64,000 bases of DNA from NCBI RefSeq assembly GCF_950101795.1, contig NZ_CATNLZ010000008.1, positions 1 through 64,000 of the forward strand, in the 5' to 3' direction. Source of the stretch: Nocardioides sp. T2.26MG-1. GTDB taxonomy: Bacteria; Actinomycetota; Actinomycetes; Propionibacteriales; Nocardioidaceae. The first letter of the stretch is position 1. Each line of letters starts with the position of its first letter. Shown in pieces: positions 7,529 through 15,537 of the stretch. The notes below the pieces were generated by a model. That model made no database searches, was not told the origin of the DNA, and was given only the letters and a program-made list of their open reading frames with translations. Position numbers and translations under genes: made by a program.

Positions 7529-8499
7529 TGGAAGGCCCTCCTCTGCGCGAGCTTGAGGAACAGGAACGACAGCGCGCAGGTGACCAGCGCGAGCACCACG
7601 GAGTAGGCCGCCGCGAGGTGGTAGTTGGGGATGCTCGAGGTCGAGTAGACGACCATGTTCGGGGTGTAGGTGCTGCTCACGGCGCTCGAGATCGTGCGGA
7701 AGATCTGCGGCTCGTTGAACAGCTGCAGGGTGCCGATGATCGAGAACACGCCGGTGAGCACGAGCGCGGGGACGACCTGCGGGATCTTGATCGACCAGGC
7801 CATCCGCACCTGGCCGGCACCGTCGACGGTCGCGGCCTCGAGCACCTCGGCCGGGATCGACTTCAGCGCCGAGTAGATGATCAGCATGTTGTAGCCGGTG
7901 TAGACCCAGTTGACGACGTTCGCGATCGTGAACATCACCAGGTCCGGGCCGAGCAGGTCGAAGCGGTCGGCGACCGCCGGGATCGGGGTGGTGCCGGGGG
8001 AGTAGAGGAAGCCCCACATCAGCGCGGCGATCACGCCGGGCACGGCGTACGGCGCGAAGAGCGCGAGCCGGAAGAACCGCTTCGCCTTGAGGGCCGGTGA
8101 GTCGAGCAGCAGCGCGAACACCAGCGCGAGCCCGAGCTGCAGCGGCACCGAGATCAGGAAGAACTGCCCGACGTTGACGAGGCTGTCCCAGAACTCGGAG
8201 TCCTGGAAGACCTGGGAGTACTGCGTGAAGCCGCCCCAGGCGTCGTGGGCGACACCGAAGGTGCCCTCCCGCTCGACGGTGAGGAACGACTGCCACACGG
8301 CGTACCCGATCGGCAGGACGTAGAAGAGCGCGAAGGCGGTCACGAACGGCGCCAGGAAGCCGATCGCGGCCCTGCGGTGTCGCCGCGAGCCGGCGTCGCC
8401 GCGGCGCGCCCGGGGTGCGGGTCCGTGGTCCGCCGGGGCACCGGCGCCGCCCGGCACCGGAACGGCGGGATCGGCGACCGTCGGCGGCAGTGCCGTCAT
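7525..8499 (-). CDS. carbohydrate ABC transporter permease (MalF type)
   Basis: A 324-residue membrane permease that pairs with the 6653-7528 product. A hydrophilic basic N-terminus of about 45 residues precedes the first membrane helix (AIGFLAPFVTAFALFYVLPIGYAVW). The EAA-like loop EAATVDGAGQVRMAW lies in the later part. The ATG at 8499 has a good ribosome binding site (GGAGGAGG, about 8 bases upstream); an in-frame upstream ATG at 8580 has none. Confidence 0.92.
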   Translation of the reverse strand: MTALPPTVADPAVPVPGGAGAPADHGPAPRARRGDAGSRRHRRAAIGFLAPFVTAFALFYVLPIGYAVWQSFLTVEREGTFGVAHDAWGGFTQYSQVFQDSEFWDSLVNVGQFFLISVPLQLGLALVFALLLDSPALKAKRFFRLALFAPYAVPGVIAALMWGFLYSPGTTPIPAVADRFDLLGPDLVMFTIANVVNWVYTGYNMLIIYSALKSIPAEVLEAATVDGAGQVRMAWSIKIPQVVPALVLTGVFSIIGTLQLFNEPQIFRTISSAVSSTYTPNMVVYSTSSIPNYHLAAAYSVVLALVTCALSFLFLKLAQRRAFQ

Positions 8500-8604
8500 G
8501 GTGGGGAGCCTCCTCCGGGGTGGTGGTGAGGATCGTGTGGCCGGCCGGCGAGAGGAAAGCACGGAGCGTCGGCCGGCCACACGGGTCGGTTGGTGCGGGA
8601 CGGC

Positions 8605-9969
8605 TCAGTCGGCGACCGAGAGCGACTGGGACTTCATGGTCGCGACGGTCTTGTCCTGCGCGGAGGTCAGGGCGTCGGTGAGCGTGCCCTGCCCGTTGAC
8701 GGCCTTGCCGATGCCGTCCGCGAGGGCGGCGTAGGTGTCGGTCATCGTCGGGCCCCACTGGAAGCTGGGGTCGACGCCGGCGGATGCCTGGGCGAACACC
8801 TCCCACACCTTCTGGTCTCCGTAGTAGGGCAGACCCTCAGTGAGCGCGGGGAGCTGCTCCTGGCCCTCGGTGGTGGCCGGGTACTGGCCGCCGTTCTTGT
8901 TGTTCAGCGTGAGGGCGTCGAGGTTGCTGAACGCCCAGGTGGCGAACTTCGCGGCCTCGTAGGGGTGCTCGCTGCCCTTGAAGACGACGGCGGTCGAGCC
9001 GCCCCAGTTGCCGGCGGTGTTCTCGCCGGCGGTCCACTGCGGCATCGGGGCGACGGCCCACTTGCCGGCGGTCTTGGGTGCGGCGCTCTCGAGCAGCTTG
9101 GTGGTCCACGCGGCGCCGATGATCGACCACTCCTGACCGGAGTCGAGCGCCTTCCACTGCGGGTCGCCGAGGCCGGGGATGGTGTCGACGAGGCCCTCGT
9201 CGATCAGCTTCTGCCAGTAGTCCGCGACCTGCTGGGTCGGGTCGTCGTCGAGGCTGACGCTCCAGGTGTCGCCGTCGACGGAGAACCACGAGGCGCCGTT
9301 CTGCCAGGCGAGCGAGGTGAACCACGCCGGCTGGTCGGTCGGGAAGTCGCCGATCGTCGCTCCCTCGGCCTTGATCTTCTGGGCGGCGTCGTAGTACTCG
9401 TCCCACGTCGTGGGGACGGCGATCCCGGCCTGGTCGAAGAGGTCCTTGCGGTAGTACAGCGCCATCGGGCCGATGTCCATGGGGATGCCGTACACGGCAC
9501 CCTCCTCGCCGAACCCGACCTGCGAGATCGCCCAGTCGACGTACTTGCCCTCGGCCTCCTGGACCGGTGCGCAGTCACCGATGTTCGTGAGGCCGTCCTG
9601 GAGGCGGAACGACGGGAGGTTGTCGAACTCGATCATGCCGATGTCGGGGGTCTTCCCGGCCTTGATCTGGTTCGAGTACGCCTGGTACGTGCCCTGGTTG
9701 CCGCCGACGACCTCCTTGTACTCCACCTGGATGTCGGGGTTGTTCTTGTTCCAGAGATCGACGGTCTCCTGCATCCCCGGCACCCACGAGGTGAAGGTCA
9801 GCGTGACCTTCCCGTCGGCCGGCTGGCACGAGTCGCCGCCGGCGGCCTTGTCGCCGCTGCCGCTGTCGTCGCTGCTGCCGCATGCCGCGGTGGCCAGGAG
9901 CGCGCCCGCGGCGATGACCGCCGCGATCGCCCGGCGCCCTCGCGCTGCCCGCATGTGCCCTGTCCGCAT
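8605..9969 (-). CDS. extracellular sugar-binding lipoprotein (ABC transporter)
   Basis: A 454-residue solute-binding protein of the family-1 (MalE-like) type. The N-terminus has a basic stretch, a hydrophobic helix and the lipobox ending ATAAC (Cys30), so it should be a lipid-anchored protein outside the membrane. The body has the usual features (VTLTFTSWVPG near the start, Trp-rich C-terminal half). The ATG at 9969 follows GGAAGGGAAGGG; the longer frame has no such site. It is the first gene of the sugar operon, behind a palindromic operator at 10075-10094. Confidence 0.93.
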   Translation of the reverse strand: MRTGHMRAARGRRAIAAVIAAGALLATAACGSSDDSGSGDKAAGGDSCQPADGKVTLTFTSWVPGMQETVDLWNKNNPDIQVEYKEVVGGNQGTYQAYSNQIKAGKTPDIGMIEFDNLPSFRLQDGLTNIGDCAPVQEAEGKYVDWAISQVGFGEEGAVYGIPMDIGPMALYYRKDLFDQAGIAVPTTWDEYYDAAQKIKAEGATIGDFPTDQPAWFTSLAWQNGASWFSVDGDTWSVSLDDDPTQQVADYWQKLIDEGLVDTIPGLGDPQWKALDSGQEWSIIGAAWTTKLLESAAPKTAGKWAVAPMPQWTAGENTAGNWGGSTAVVFKGSEHPYEAAKFATWAFSNLDALTLNNKNGGQYPATTEGQEQLPALTEGLPYYGDQKVWEVFAQASAGVDPSFQWGPTMTDTYAALADGIGKAVNGQGTLTDALTSAQDKTVATMKSQSLSVAD

Positions 9970-10074
9970 CTGGTCCCTTCCCTTCCGGCCCTGGGCCGGT
10001 CCGATGAGTGTCGCGATGAGAAGACCGCTGGCTGTGACTGCCGCCACAGGGTGGCCGAGGCAGAGTCAAGCACA

Positions 10075-10094
10075 CTTGCTGACAGGTAAGTAAG
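10075..10094. promoter_or_regulatory. candidate TetR operator upstream of sugar operon
   Basis: Half-sites CTTGCTGAC and GTAAGTAAG are separated by AG and match as an inverted repeat at 7 of 9 positions. The site lies between the TetR stop and the sugar-binding protein start, about 105 bases upstream of the latter. It is the best candidate site for the TetR encoded at 10144-10809. Confidence 0.5.
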
Positions 10095-10143
10095 TATCGC
10101 AGCGAGGAATGTTCCCGAATCGTGATCTTCGGTCGGGGCGGGG

Positions 10144-10809
10144 TCAGGAGAGCACGGTCGAGGCGCGCTCGGTGCTGCCCCAATGCTCGAGGAGCGCGTC
10201 GATCACGAGGCCGACCGCGGCCGGCATCTGGACGGCGTCGGGGTCGAGCAGCCACTGCACCTGCAGGCCGTCCATGACGGCGATGATCGAGGACGCGCCG
10301 GCGCTCAGCTCCTCCGCGGAGGGCATCGCGTCGGGCTCGCAGCACGCCTCCAAGGCGGCCGCGATCAGGCCGCGCAGCACCTCGAAGCGCTCGCGGAACG
10401 AGGTCTGGGCCGGGTGACCGTCGGTGACCGACTCGGCGGAGAGCACGACGTAGGACTGCACGAGCCCGATCCGGCCGGTGTTCACCACCGCGGTCTTGAC
10501 CAGGTGTCGGAGCATCTCGGGGCCGCGCGGCGGCTCGTGGTTCTCGAAGTCGGCGACGTCGAGGTGCTCGCGGTAGATCAGCACCTCGACGAACAGCTGC
10601 TCCTTGGAGCCGAAGTGGTGCAGGATCCCCTGGTGGGTGATCCCCACCCGTTCTGCGATCTCGCCGAGCGAGGCCTTGTGGAAGCCGCGCGCGCCGAAGA
10701 CCTCGTGGGCGGCGAGGATGATCTCCTGGCGCCGCACGTCGGCGGAGACCCGGGGCGCGCGGGCCCGGGGTGCGCGTCCGCGGACAGGGGGACTCTCGGG
10801 ACGACTCAT
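10144..10809 (-). CDS. TetR-family transcriptional regulator
   Basis: A 221-residue regulator. The helix-turn-helix spans about residues 28-70 (RQEIILAAHEVFGARGF...LGEIAERVGITHQGILHHFGSKEQLF). The C-terminal ligand domain shows no recognisable family. It is encoded directly upstream of, and in the same direction as, the sugar transporter/beta-glucosidase operon, so it probably controls that operon through the palindrome at 10075. The basic N-terminal extension (PVRGRAPRARAPR) may be an overlong start. Confidence 0.88.
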   Translation of the reverse strand: MSRPESPPVRGRAPRARAPRVSADVRRQEIILAAHEVFGARGFHKASLGEIAERVGITHQGILHHFGSKEQLFVEVLIYREHLDVADFENHEPPRGPEMLRHLVKTAVVNTGRIGLVQSYVVLSAESVTDGHPAQTSFRERFEVLRGLIAAALEACCEPDAMPSAEELSAGASSIIAVMDGLQVQWLLDPDAVQMPAAVGLVIDALLEHWGSTERASTVLS

Positions 10810-10818
10810 GCCCGCAGC

Positions 10819-11616
10819 CTAACCCTGGCTTACCACTCGGTCAGTTGGTACGGCGGCGGGCACCGCGGCGAGCTCCCACGAGCAGCCGCAGTGCGGGTGC
10901 CGCGCCCAGGGGTGTCGGACCGGGTCGAGCTCGGCGCCGATGGCGACCGTCGCCGACCAGGTCGCCGGCCGCACGCCGGACAGGTAGGTGAGCACGTCGC
11001 GGACCGCCCAGGCCGCGGCCAGGGCGCGCAGCGCGGGGTCGTCCGGCCCGCCGGGGCGCCCGTCGAGCTGCTCGACCACCACCGCGCGGCGCGGGTCGTG
11101 CTCCCCGTGGTGGGCGTCGACGCAGCGCAGGCAGGCGGTGGCGCCGGGCACCACGAACGGGCCGACCGTGTAGCCGTACGCCGACGCGCCGACCACCAGG
11201 TGCGGCCGCCCGGCGCGCACCTGCGCGTCCACGTCGGCCCGGCTCGGCTCGCCGTCGGCGAGCACGAGCGCGACGCCGGCGTCCTCTGCCACGGTGCGCC
11301 GGGCGGTGTGCAGGACCCGGGCGGCCTCCACGGCCAGCGGGCCGCGGCCGTGCACCGCCACCGCTCCTCGGCGCGTCGACGCGGCCCGGTCCGGTCCCGC
11401 AGGGTCGAGCAGCATGCCGGCCCGCGCCAGGGCGAGCAGCACCCGGTGCGCGTCGGGGGTGTCCGGTGCCGGCGCCCGGCCGGCCCCGAGGTCGTCGAGG
11501 AGCCGCTGGACATCGGGCTGGTCGGGGACGACCAGCCGCCAGGGCGGGTCGAGGCCGATCTGGAGGTGCTGGTCGTCGCGCCGTACGACGTGGAGCCCGG
11601 GCCGGAGTCGAGTCAT
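10819..11616 (-). CDS. ThiF/cyclodehydratase-like protein of unknown function
   Basis: A 265-residue protein resembling the E1-like (ThiF) or TOMM leader-peptide-binding proteins seen in this neighbourhood in other actinobacteria. Visible features are a Rossmann-like beginning (VAVHGRGPLAVEAARVL, about residues 85-101) and two metal-ligand-like patches, CLRC and, near the C-terminus, HPHCGC. The glycine-rich nucleotide motif of true E1 enzymes (GxGxxG) is incomplete, so ATP use is doubtful. No TOMM precursor or dehydrogenase is nearby, so a role in peptide modification is not supported by context. Confidence 0.6.
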   Translation of the reverse strand: MTRLRPGLHVVRRDDQHLQIGLDPPWRLVVPDQPDVQRLLDDLGAGRAPAPDTPDAHRVLLALARAGMLLDPAGPDRAASTRRGAVAVHGRGPLAVEAARVLHTARRTVAEDAGVALVLADGEPSRADVDAQVRAGRPHLVVGASAYGYTVGPFVVPGATACLRCVDAHHGEHDPRRAVVVEQLDGRPGGPDDPALRALAAAWAVRDVLTYLSGVRPATWSATVAIGAELDPVRHPWARHPHCGCSWELAAVPAAVPTDRVVSQG

Positions 11617-11742
11617 GGGAGCGGTCTACCCGCTGCGCGCCGCTCGAGCGCGCTCTCTCCACAGCCACCGGCCCTGCTGGTCGCGACAACCGCGGACACC
11701 CGGGGCGCCGGCGGGCCGGAGGTGGAGCAGGTCCGGAGACGG

Positions 11743-11787
11743 CGACGGCGGCGCCGGACCGGGAGAACCGGGCCGACGCCGCCGTCG
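11743..11787 (-). terminator. hairpin between DUF5679 and ThiF-like genes
   Basis: Arms 11743-11757 and 11773-11787 pair at 14 of 15 positions. The hairpin lies 40 bases beyond the stop of the minus-strand DUF5679 gene, so it likely terminates that transcript. Confidence 0.5.
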
Positions 11788-11826
11788 TCGTCAGATCGTC
11801 GGGGCGCTACGCGCGAAAGTGTCGCG

Positions 11827-11985
11827 TCACGCCTTGCCGAGGATGCGGTTGAGGTTGGTGCCACAGACCGGGCAGACAGCCTTCGCCATCCGGGTGCCCT
11901 TGTCGTTCACCTTCACCTCGCCCTCGGCCTCGCGCTTCTCCTTGCACTTCACGCAGTAGAACTCGCCGCTCCAGGTCTCCGCCAT
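11827..11985 (-). CDS. DUF5679 zinc-ribbon protein
   Basis: A 52-residue protein with paired knuckles YCVKC (residues 10-14) and CPVC (about 38-41), the DUF5679 pattern. The middle holds VKVNDKGTRMAKAVCP. An excellent ribosome binding site (AAGGAGG) precedes the ATG at 11985. Homologues lie close to uvrD2/whiB7 in many actinobacteria. The function is unknown; the conserved basic, zinc-binding design suggests nucleic acid contact (inference). Confidence 0.85.
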   Translation of the reverse strand: MAETWSGEFYCVKCKEKREAEGEVKVNDKGTRMAKAVCPVCGTNLNRILGKA

Positions 11986-12176
11986 GACGGCCTCCTTGCC
12001 TATGTATAACTGGTCGTCGCGACGGGGCAGAGGGGAAGACCCGTCGGAAGCTCGGCAGCGGTTGCCGCCGAACCGACTCAGACCCTACGACACGAGCGGT
12101 CACGTGTGCGTCAGGCGCACCGGAACCGGTGAAACGGGTCACGGCGCGCCGCGCCGCCGGTCAGTACCTTGTGCGC

Positions 12177-12992
12177 ATGTCCGAGCCCCTCTCTGCCGCC
12201 CCCGACCTCACCCACCTGCGTCTCGAGCGACCCGCCGACGGAGTCGCCGTGCTGACCCTCGACAACCCCGACCAGCGCAACGCGATGTCCGACGCGATGA
12301 CGGCGTCCTGGGTCGAGGCGATCGATGCGCTGGCCGCCGACCGGTCCGTGCGGGTCGTCGTCGTGACCGGCGCCGGCTCGGCGTTCTGCTCCGGCGGCAA
12401 CACCTCGTGGATCGCCAGCGAGCCGGACGCGACCGTCGACGAGCTGCGCACCCGGATGATCGCGTTCTACCGCGCCTGGCTGTCGATCCGGCGCCTCGAG
12501 GTGCCGACGATCGCCGCGGTCAACGGCCCGGCGATCGGCGCGGGACTGTGCCTGGCGCTGGCCTGCGACATCCGGTACGCCGCGGCCGGCGCGCGTCTCG
12601 GGGCGCCGTTCGTCAAGCTCGGCATGCACGCCGGCATGGCCGGCACCTACCTGCTGCCGAACGTCGTGGGGGAGGCGCACGCCCGCGACCTGCTGCTCAC
12701 CGGCCGGCTGGTCGACGCCGACGAGGCGCTCCGGCTGGGCCTGGTGTCGCGGGTGGTCGAGCCGGCCTCGTTCCTCGACGAGGTGCTCGCCACCGCCGAG
12801 GGCATCGCCGCCACCGCGCCGATCGCCAGCCGGCTCACCAAGCTGGCGCTGGCCGACGGCGGGCACGCGGACTTCGAGAGCTGCCTGCAGTGGGAGGCGA
12901 TGGCGCAGCCGATCACGCTCGCGACCGCGGACCTGCAGGAGGGCATCCGCGCGGCGCAGGAGAAGCGGCCCGCGGTCTTCACCGGACGTTGA
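12177..12992 (+). CDS. enoyl-CoA hydratase/isomerase (crotonase family)
   Basis: A 271-residue crotonase-fold enzyme acting on CoA thioesters. Visible motifs are NPDQRNAMSDAM, the oxyanion-hole segment FCSGGNTSW and the second oxyanion-hole helix AVNGPAIGAGLCLALACDIRYA. The ATG at 12177 is 6 bases after TACCTT (12165-12170) with no Shine-Dalgarno, which suggests a leaderless mRNA; a longer in-frame ATG at 12129 is therefore not used. Specific substrate unknown. A perfect terminator follows the stop codon directly. Confidence 0.9.
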   Translation: MSEPLSAAPDLTHLRLERPADGVAVLTLDNPDQRNAMSDAMTASWVEAIDALAADRSVRVVVVTGAGSAFCSGGNTSWIASEPDATVDELRTRMIAFYRAWLSIRRLEVPTIAAVNGPAIGAGLCLALACDIRYAAAGARLGAPFVKLGMHAGMAGTYLLPNVVGEAHARDLLLTGRLVDADEALRLGLVSRVVEPASFLDEVLATAEGIAATAPIASRLTKLALADGGHADFESCLQWEAMAQPITLATADLQEGIRAAQEKRPAVFTGR

Positions 12993-13016
12993 CCCGCCCG
13001 AAACTTTCGGGCGGGT
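12992..13016 (+). terminator. perfect hairpin overlapping the crotonase stop
   Basis: ACCCGCCCGAAA (12992-13003) pairs perfectly with TTTCGGGCGGGT (13005-13016), giving a 12-bp stem. The hairpin begins at the stop codon itself. Confidence 0.8.
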
Positions 13017-13021
13017 GAACG

Positions 13022-13096
13022 TGAGGAGGCCCCCGACCGCATCGGGACACTTGCCTTCCCCTTGCGAGTGTCCGTCGGCGGCCGGGGGCCTCATCT
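13022..13096. other. nested inverted repeats, possible structured RNA or second terminator
   Basis: The outer arms are GAGGCCCCCGACCGC and GCGGCCGGGGGCCTC, about 50 bases apart and nearly complementary. The inner arms GGACACT and AGTGTCC enclose a pyrimidine-rich loop. The outer complementarity is far longer than needed for a terminator. No ORF is convincing here. Confidence 0.45.
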
Positions 13097-13150
13097 GCCG
13101 ACCACGCTAGGAGCCGGGGGCGGCGGGGTCAACGCGGCGGGCCTGCTGCC

Positions 13151-13183
13151 TGTGGACAAGCCTGTGGACAAAGCTGTGGACAG
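13151..13183. repeat. three DnaA-box-like 9-mers at 12-bp period
   Basis: TGTGGACAA (13151), TGTGGACAA (13163) and TGTGGACAG (13175) lie at an exact 12-bp spacing. The first two are perfect inverse complements of the actinobacterial DnaA box TTGTCCACA. Looser relatives (TGTGGAGAA and TGTGGACGA) follow within 150 bases. No dnaA/dnaN-type gene is near, so this is not the origin itself. Confidence 0.5.
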
Positions 13184-13356
13184 GCGGTCGCGCCGGTGGA
13201 GGAACGGCCCGCGCGGTGGAATCCGCCTGTGGAGAACGCCCCGCCGGAGACGACGCCCGCACCGCTGACCAGCGACAATGGCTCTCCACCGGGTGTGGAC
13301 GAAAGAAATCCGGGCCCAGCCAGCACTGCACCACGACGAACGAGAGGGCTGACGGC

Positions 13357-14403
13357 GTGTCGGACACGTACGACGCGGGGCCGGTCGCCGCGCTGCGCCG
13401 GATCGCGTTCCTGCTCGAGCGGGGGCGCGAGGACTCCTACAAGGTCAAGGCGTTCCGCGGGGCCGCGGCCGCGATCCTGCCGATGTCGCACGACCAGGTC
13501 GTCGCCGCCGTCGAGGACGGCACCCTCACCGCGCTGCCCGGGGTCGGCGCGAGCACGGCCCGGGTGATCGCCGACGCGGTGCGCGGGGTGATGCCGGCCC
13601 GGCTCGCCGAGCTCGAGCGCGAGCACGGCGGCGACCTCACCACCGGCGGGTCGGGGCTGCGGGCGGCGCTGCGCGGCGACCTGCACTCCCACTCGGACTG
13701 GTCCGACGGTGGGTCGCCGATCGAGGAGATGGCGTTCACCGCGATCGAGCTCGGCCACGACTACCTCGTGCTCACCGACCACTCGCCGCGGCTGACCGTG
13801 GCCCACGGCCTCAGCGCGGAGCGGCTGACCCGCCAGCTCGGCGTCGTCGACGCGGTCAACCAGCACCTGGCCTCGGCGGGGGAGGGGCACTTCACGCTGC
13901 TGAAGGGCATCGAGGTCGACATCCTCGACGACGGGTCGCTCGACCAGGACGACGACCTGCTCGCCCGGCTCGACGTCCGGGTCGCCAGCGTCCACTCCAA
14001 GCTGAAGATGGACGCCGACGACATGACCCGCCGGATGATCGGCGCGATCCGCAACCCGCGCACCAACGTGCTCGGCCACTGCACCGGCCGGCTGGTCACC
14101 GGCAACCGCGGCACCCGCCCGGGCTCGCGCTTCGACGCGAAGGCGGTCTTCGAGGCGTGCGCCGAGCACGGCGTCGCCGTCGAGATCAACTCCCGTCCCG
14201 AGCGGCGCGACCCGCCGACCGCGCTGCTGGAGCTGGCCCGCGACCTGGGCTGCGTGTTCTCGATCGACAGCGACGCGCACGCGCCGGGACAGCTCGACTT
14301 CCTGGTCTACGGGTGCGAGCGGGCCGAGGCGGCCGGCATCGACCCGGATCGGATCGTCAACACCTGGCCGCGGGAGCGGCTGCTGGCCTGGGCGACGAAG
14401 TAG
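13357..14403 (+). CDS. PHP-domain protein, PolX-like with helix-hairpin-helix
   Basis: A 348-residue protein. The N-terminal 90 residues are a Pol-beta-type 8-kDa/HhH region (FLLERGREDSYKVKAFRGAA, LPGVGASTARVI). The C-terminal PHP phosphoesterase domain has its metal ligands in DLHSHSDWSDGG, TDHSPR, KGIEVDIL and DSDAHAPGQ. It lacks the polymerase palm of full bacterial PolX, so it is probably a nuclease or phosphatase in DNA repair. The GTG at 13357 follows GAGAGGG; the open frame runs further upstream through the DnaA-box-like repeats but has no good start. Confidence 0.85.
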   Translation: MSDTYDAGPVAALRRIAFLLERGREDSYKVKAFRGAAAAILPMSHDQVVAAVEDGTLTALPGVGASTARVIADAVRGVMPARLAELEREHGGDLTTGGSGLRAALRGDLHSHSDWSDGGSPIEEMAFTAIELGHDYLVLTDHSPRLTVAHGLSAERLTRQLGVVDAVNQHLASAGEGHFTLLKGIEVDILDDGSLDQDDDLLARLDVRVASVHSKLKMDADDMTRRMIGAIRNPRTNVLGHCTGRLVTGNRGTRPGSRFDAKAVFEACAEHGVAVEINSRPERRDPPTALLELARDLGCVFSIDSDAHAPGQLDFLVYGCERAEAAGIDPDRIVNTWPRERLLAWATK

Positions 14404-14413
14404 CGTTTCGACC

Positions 14414-14941
14414 ATGGACCGACCCGAGGTGGAGGTGCGGCGCTCGAAGCGGCGCCGCCGTACCGTCTCGGCCTATCGCGACGGCGACCGGGTGGTCGTG
14501 ATGATCCCCGCGTCGCTGTCCCGGCGCGAGGAGGCGGAGTGGGTGGAGAAGATGATCGCCCGCCTGGACCGCTCCGAGCGCCGCCGCCGACCCAGCGACG
14601 GTGACCTGATGCGCCGGGCGCAGGACCTCAACGACCGCTACCTCGGCGGGCTGGCCACGCCCGAGTCGGTGCGCTGGGTCGACAACCAGCAGTCCCGCTG
14701 GGGCTCGTGCACCCCTGGCGACCGCACGATCCGGCTCTCCGTCCGGCTGCAGGGGATGCCGTCGTGGGTCGTCGACTACGTGCTGATCCACGAGCTCGCG
14801 CACCTGCTCGAGCCGGGCCACGACGCGAAGTTCTGGGCGTGGGTGGACCGCTACCCGCGCGCCGAGCGGGCCAAGGGCTACCTCGTCGGCTGGTCGACCG
14901 CCGCCCGCCTCGAGCCGCCGCCGGGCGAGGCGATCGACTAG
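14414..14941 (+). CDS. YgjP-like (DUF45) metallopeptidase-domain protein
   Basis: A 175-residue zincin-like protein with the motif HELAH (in VLIHELAHLLEPGHDAKFW) and the family's preceding SRWGSC segment. YgjP/DUF45 proteins resemble SprT; their substrate is unknown. The TAG stop of the upstream gene is part of TAGCGT (14401-14406), and the ATG is 7 bases further, so a leaderless start with its -10 overlapping the previous stop codon is likely. Confidence 0.88.
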   Translation: MDRPEVEVRRSKRRRRTVSAYRDGDRVVVMIPASLSRREEAEWVEKMIARLDRSERRRRPSDGDLMRRAQDLNDRYLGGLATPESVRWVDNQQSRWGSCTPGDRTIRLSVRLQGMPSWVVDYVLIHELAHLLEPGHDAKFWAWVDRYPRAERAKGYLVGWSTAARLEPPPGEAID

Positions 14942-14955
14942 GGAGCCCGCTCGCC

Positions 14956-14994
14956 GGTGGTTTCGAGGCTCGCTTCGCTCGCACCTCAACCACC
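14956..14994. repeat. intergenic hairpin repeat overlapping the NUDIX gene end
   Basis: GGTGGTT (14956-14962) pairs with AACCACC (14988-14994), and inner segments GAGG and CCTC also pair. From memory very similar hairpins recur between genes in Nocardioides genomes; this cannot be checked here. The right arm contains the stop codon and last codons of the convergent NUDIX gene, so it would be transcribed from both sides and can act as a shared terminator. Confidence 0.6.
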
Positions 14995-15537
14995 GCCAGC
15001 AACCCGGGCTCGGGCCAGTCGCACCAGCTCGACCAGGTCCGCCTCGGGGTCGGGCAGCGCGTCGGCGGGCCACCAGCGCACGTCGAGCGACTCCTCGCTG
15101 ACCGCGTGGGCGGCGCCGGCGGGCGCGACCGCGACGAACCGGACGTCGAGATGGTGCACGTTCCCGCCCGCCCCGCAGAACGGTACGGCGTGCTCGCTCA
15201 GCTGCACCGGCACCGGGTCGAGGACCAGGCCGGCCAGCCCGGACTCCTCGGTCGCCTCGCGGAGCGCTGCCCCCGCGAGCGTGGCGTCACCGGGCTCGCA
15301 GTGCCCCCCGAACTGGAACCAGGCCCGGGCCTTGGCGTGCAGGGTGAGCAGCACCGACCCGTGGTCGGCGTCGAGCACCAGCGTGCTGGCGGTGAGGTGA
15401 TCGGGGCGGCAGCCGCGGTCGAGCCCGTCGGGGTGGGCGCGCAGGTGCGCGACGTACCGCTTCCGGAGCCGCTCCTGGGCCGCGTCGGGCGCGGCCCAGC
15501 CGTCGAGCACCGCCAGGGCGTCGGCGTGCAGGCTCAC
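14986..15537 (-). CDS. NUDIX hydrolase
   Basis: A 183-residue NUDIX pyrophosphohydrolase. The NUDIX box is recognisable as GHCEPGDATLAGAALREATEESG (residues about 95-117), with REATEES the metal-binding core. These enzymes cleave nucleoside diphosphates linked to another group; the substrate cannot be read. The GTG start (15535-15537) overlaps the stop of the DUF2342 gene by four bases, so the two are translationally coupled. The last residues come from the repeat at 14956-14994. Confidence 0.88.
   Translation of the reverse strand: MSLHADALAVLDGWAAPDAAQERLRKRYVAHLRAHPDGLDRGCRPDHLTASTLVLDADHGSVLLTLHAKARAWFQFGGHCEPGDATLAGAALREATEESGLAGLVLDPVPVQLSEHAVPFCGAGGNVHHLDVRFVAVAPAGAAHAVSEESLDVRWWPADALPDPEADLVELVRLARARVAGGG

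Noticed and set aside
4208-7606. 1132-codon plus-strand open frame across the sugar operon
   Set aside because: Antisense of the GH3 and permease genes; no motif, extreme Arg/Gly/Glu/Gln bias.
10819-11616. TOMM (thiazole/oxazole peptide) biosynthesis locus
   Set aside because: Only one ThiF/cyclodehydratase-like gene is present; no YcaO, dehydrogenase or precursor peptide is near, and the gene is part of a conserved housekeeping block.
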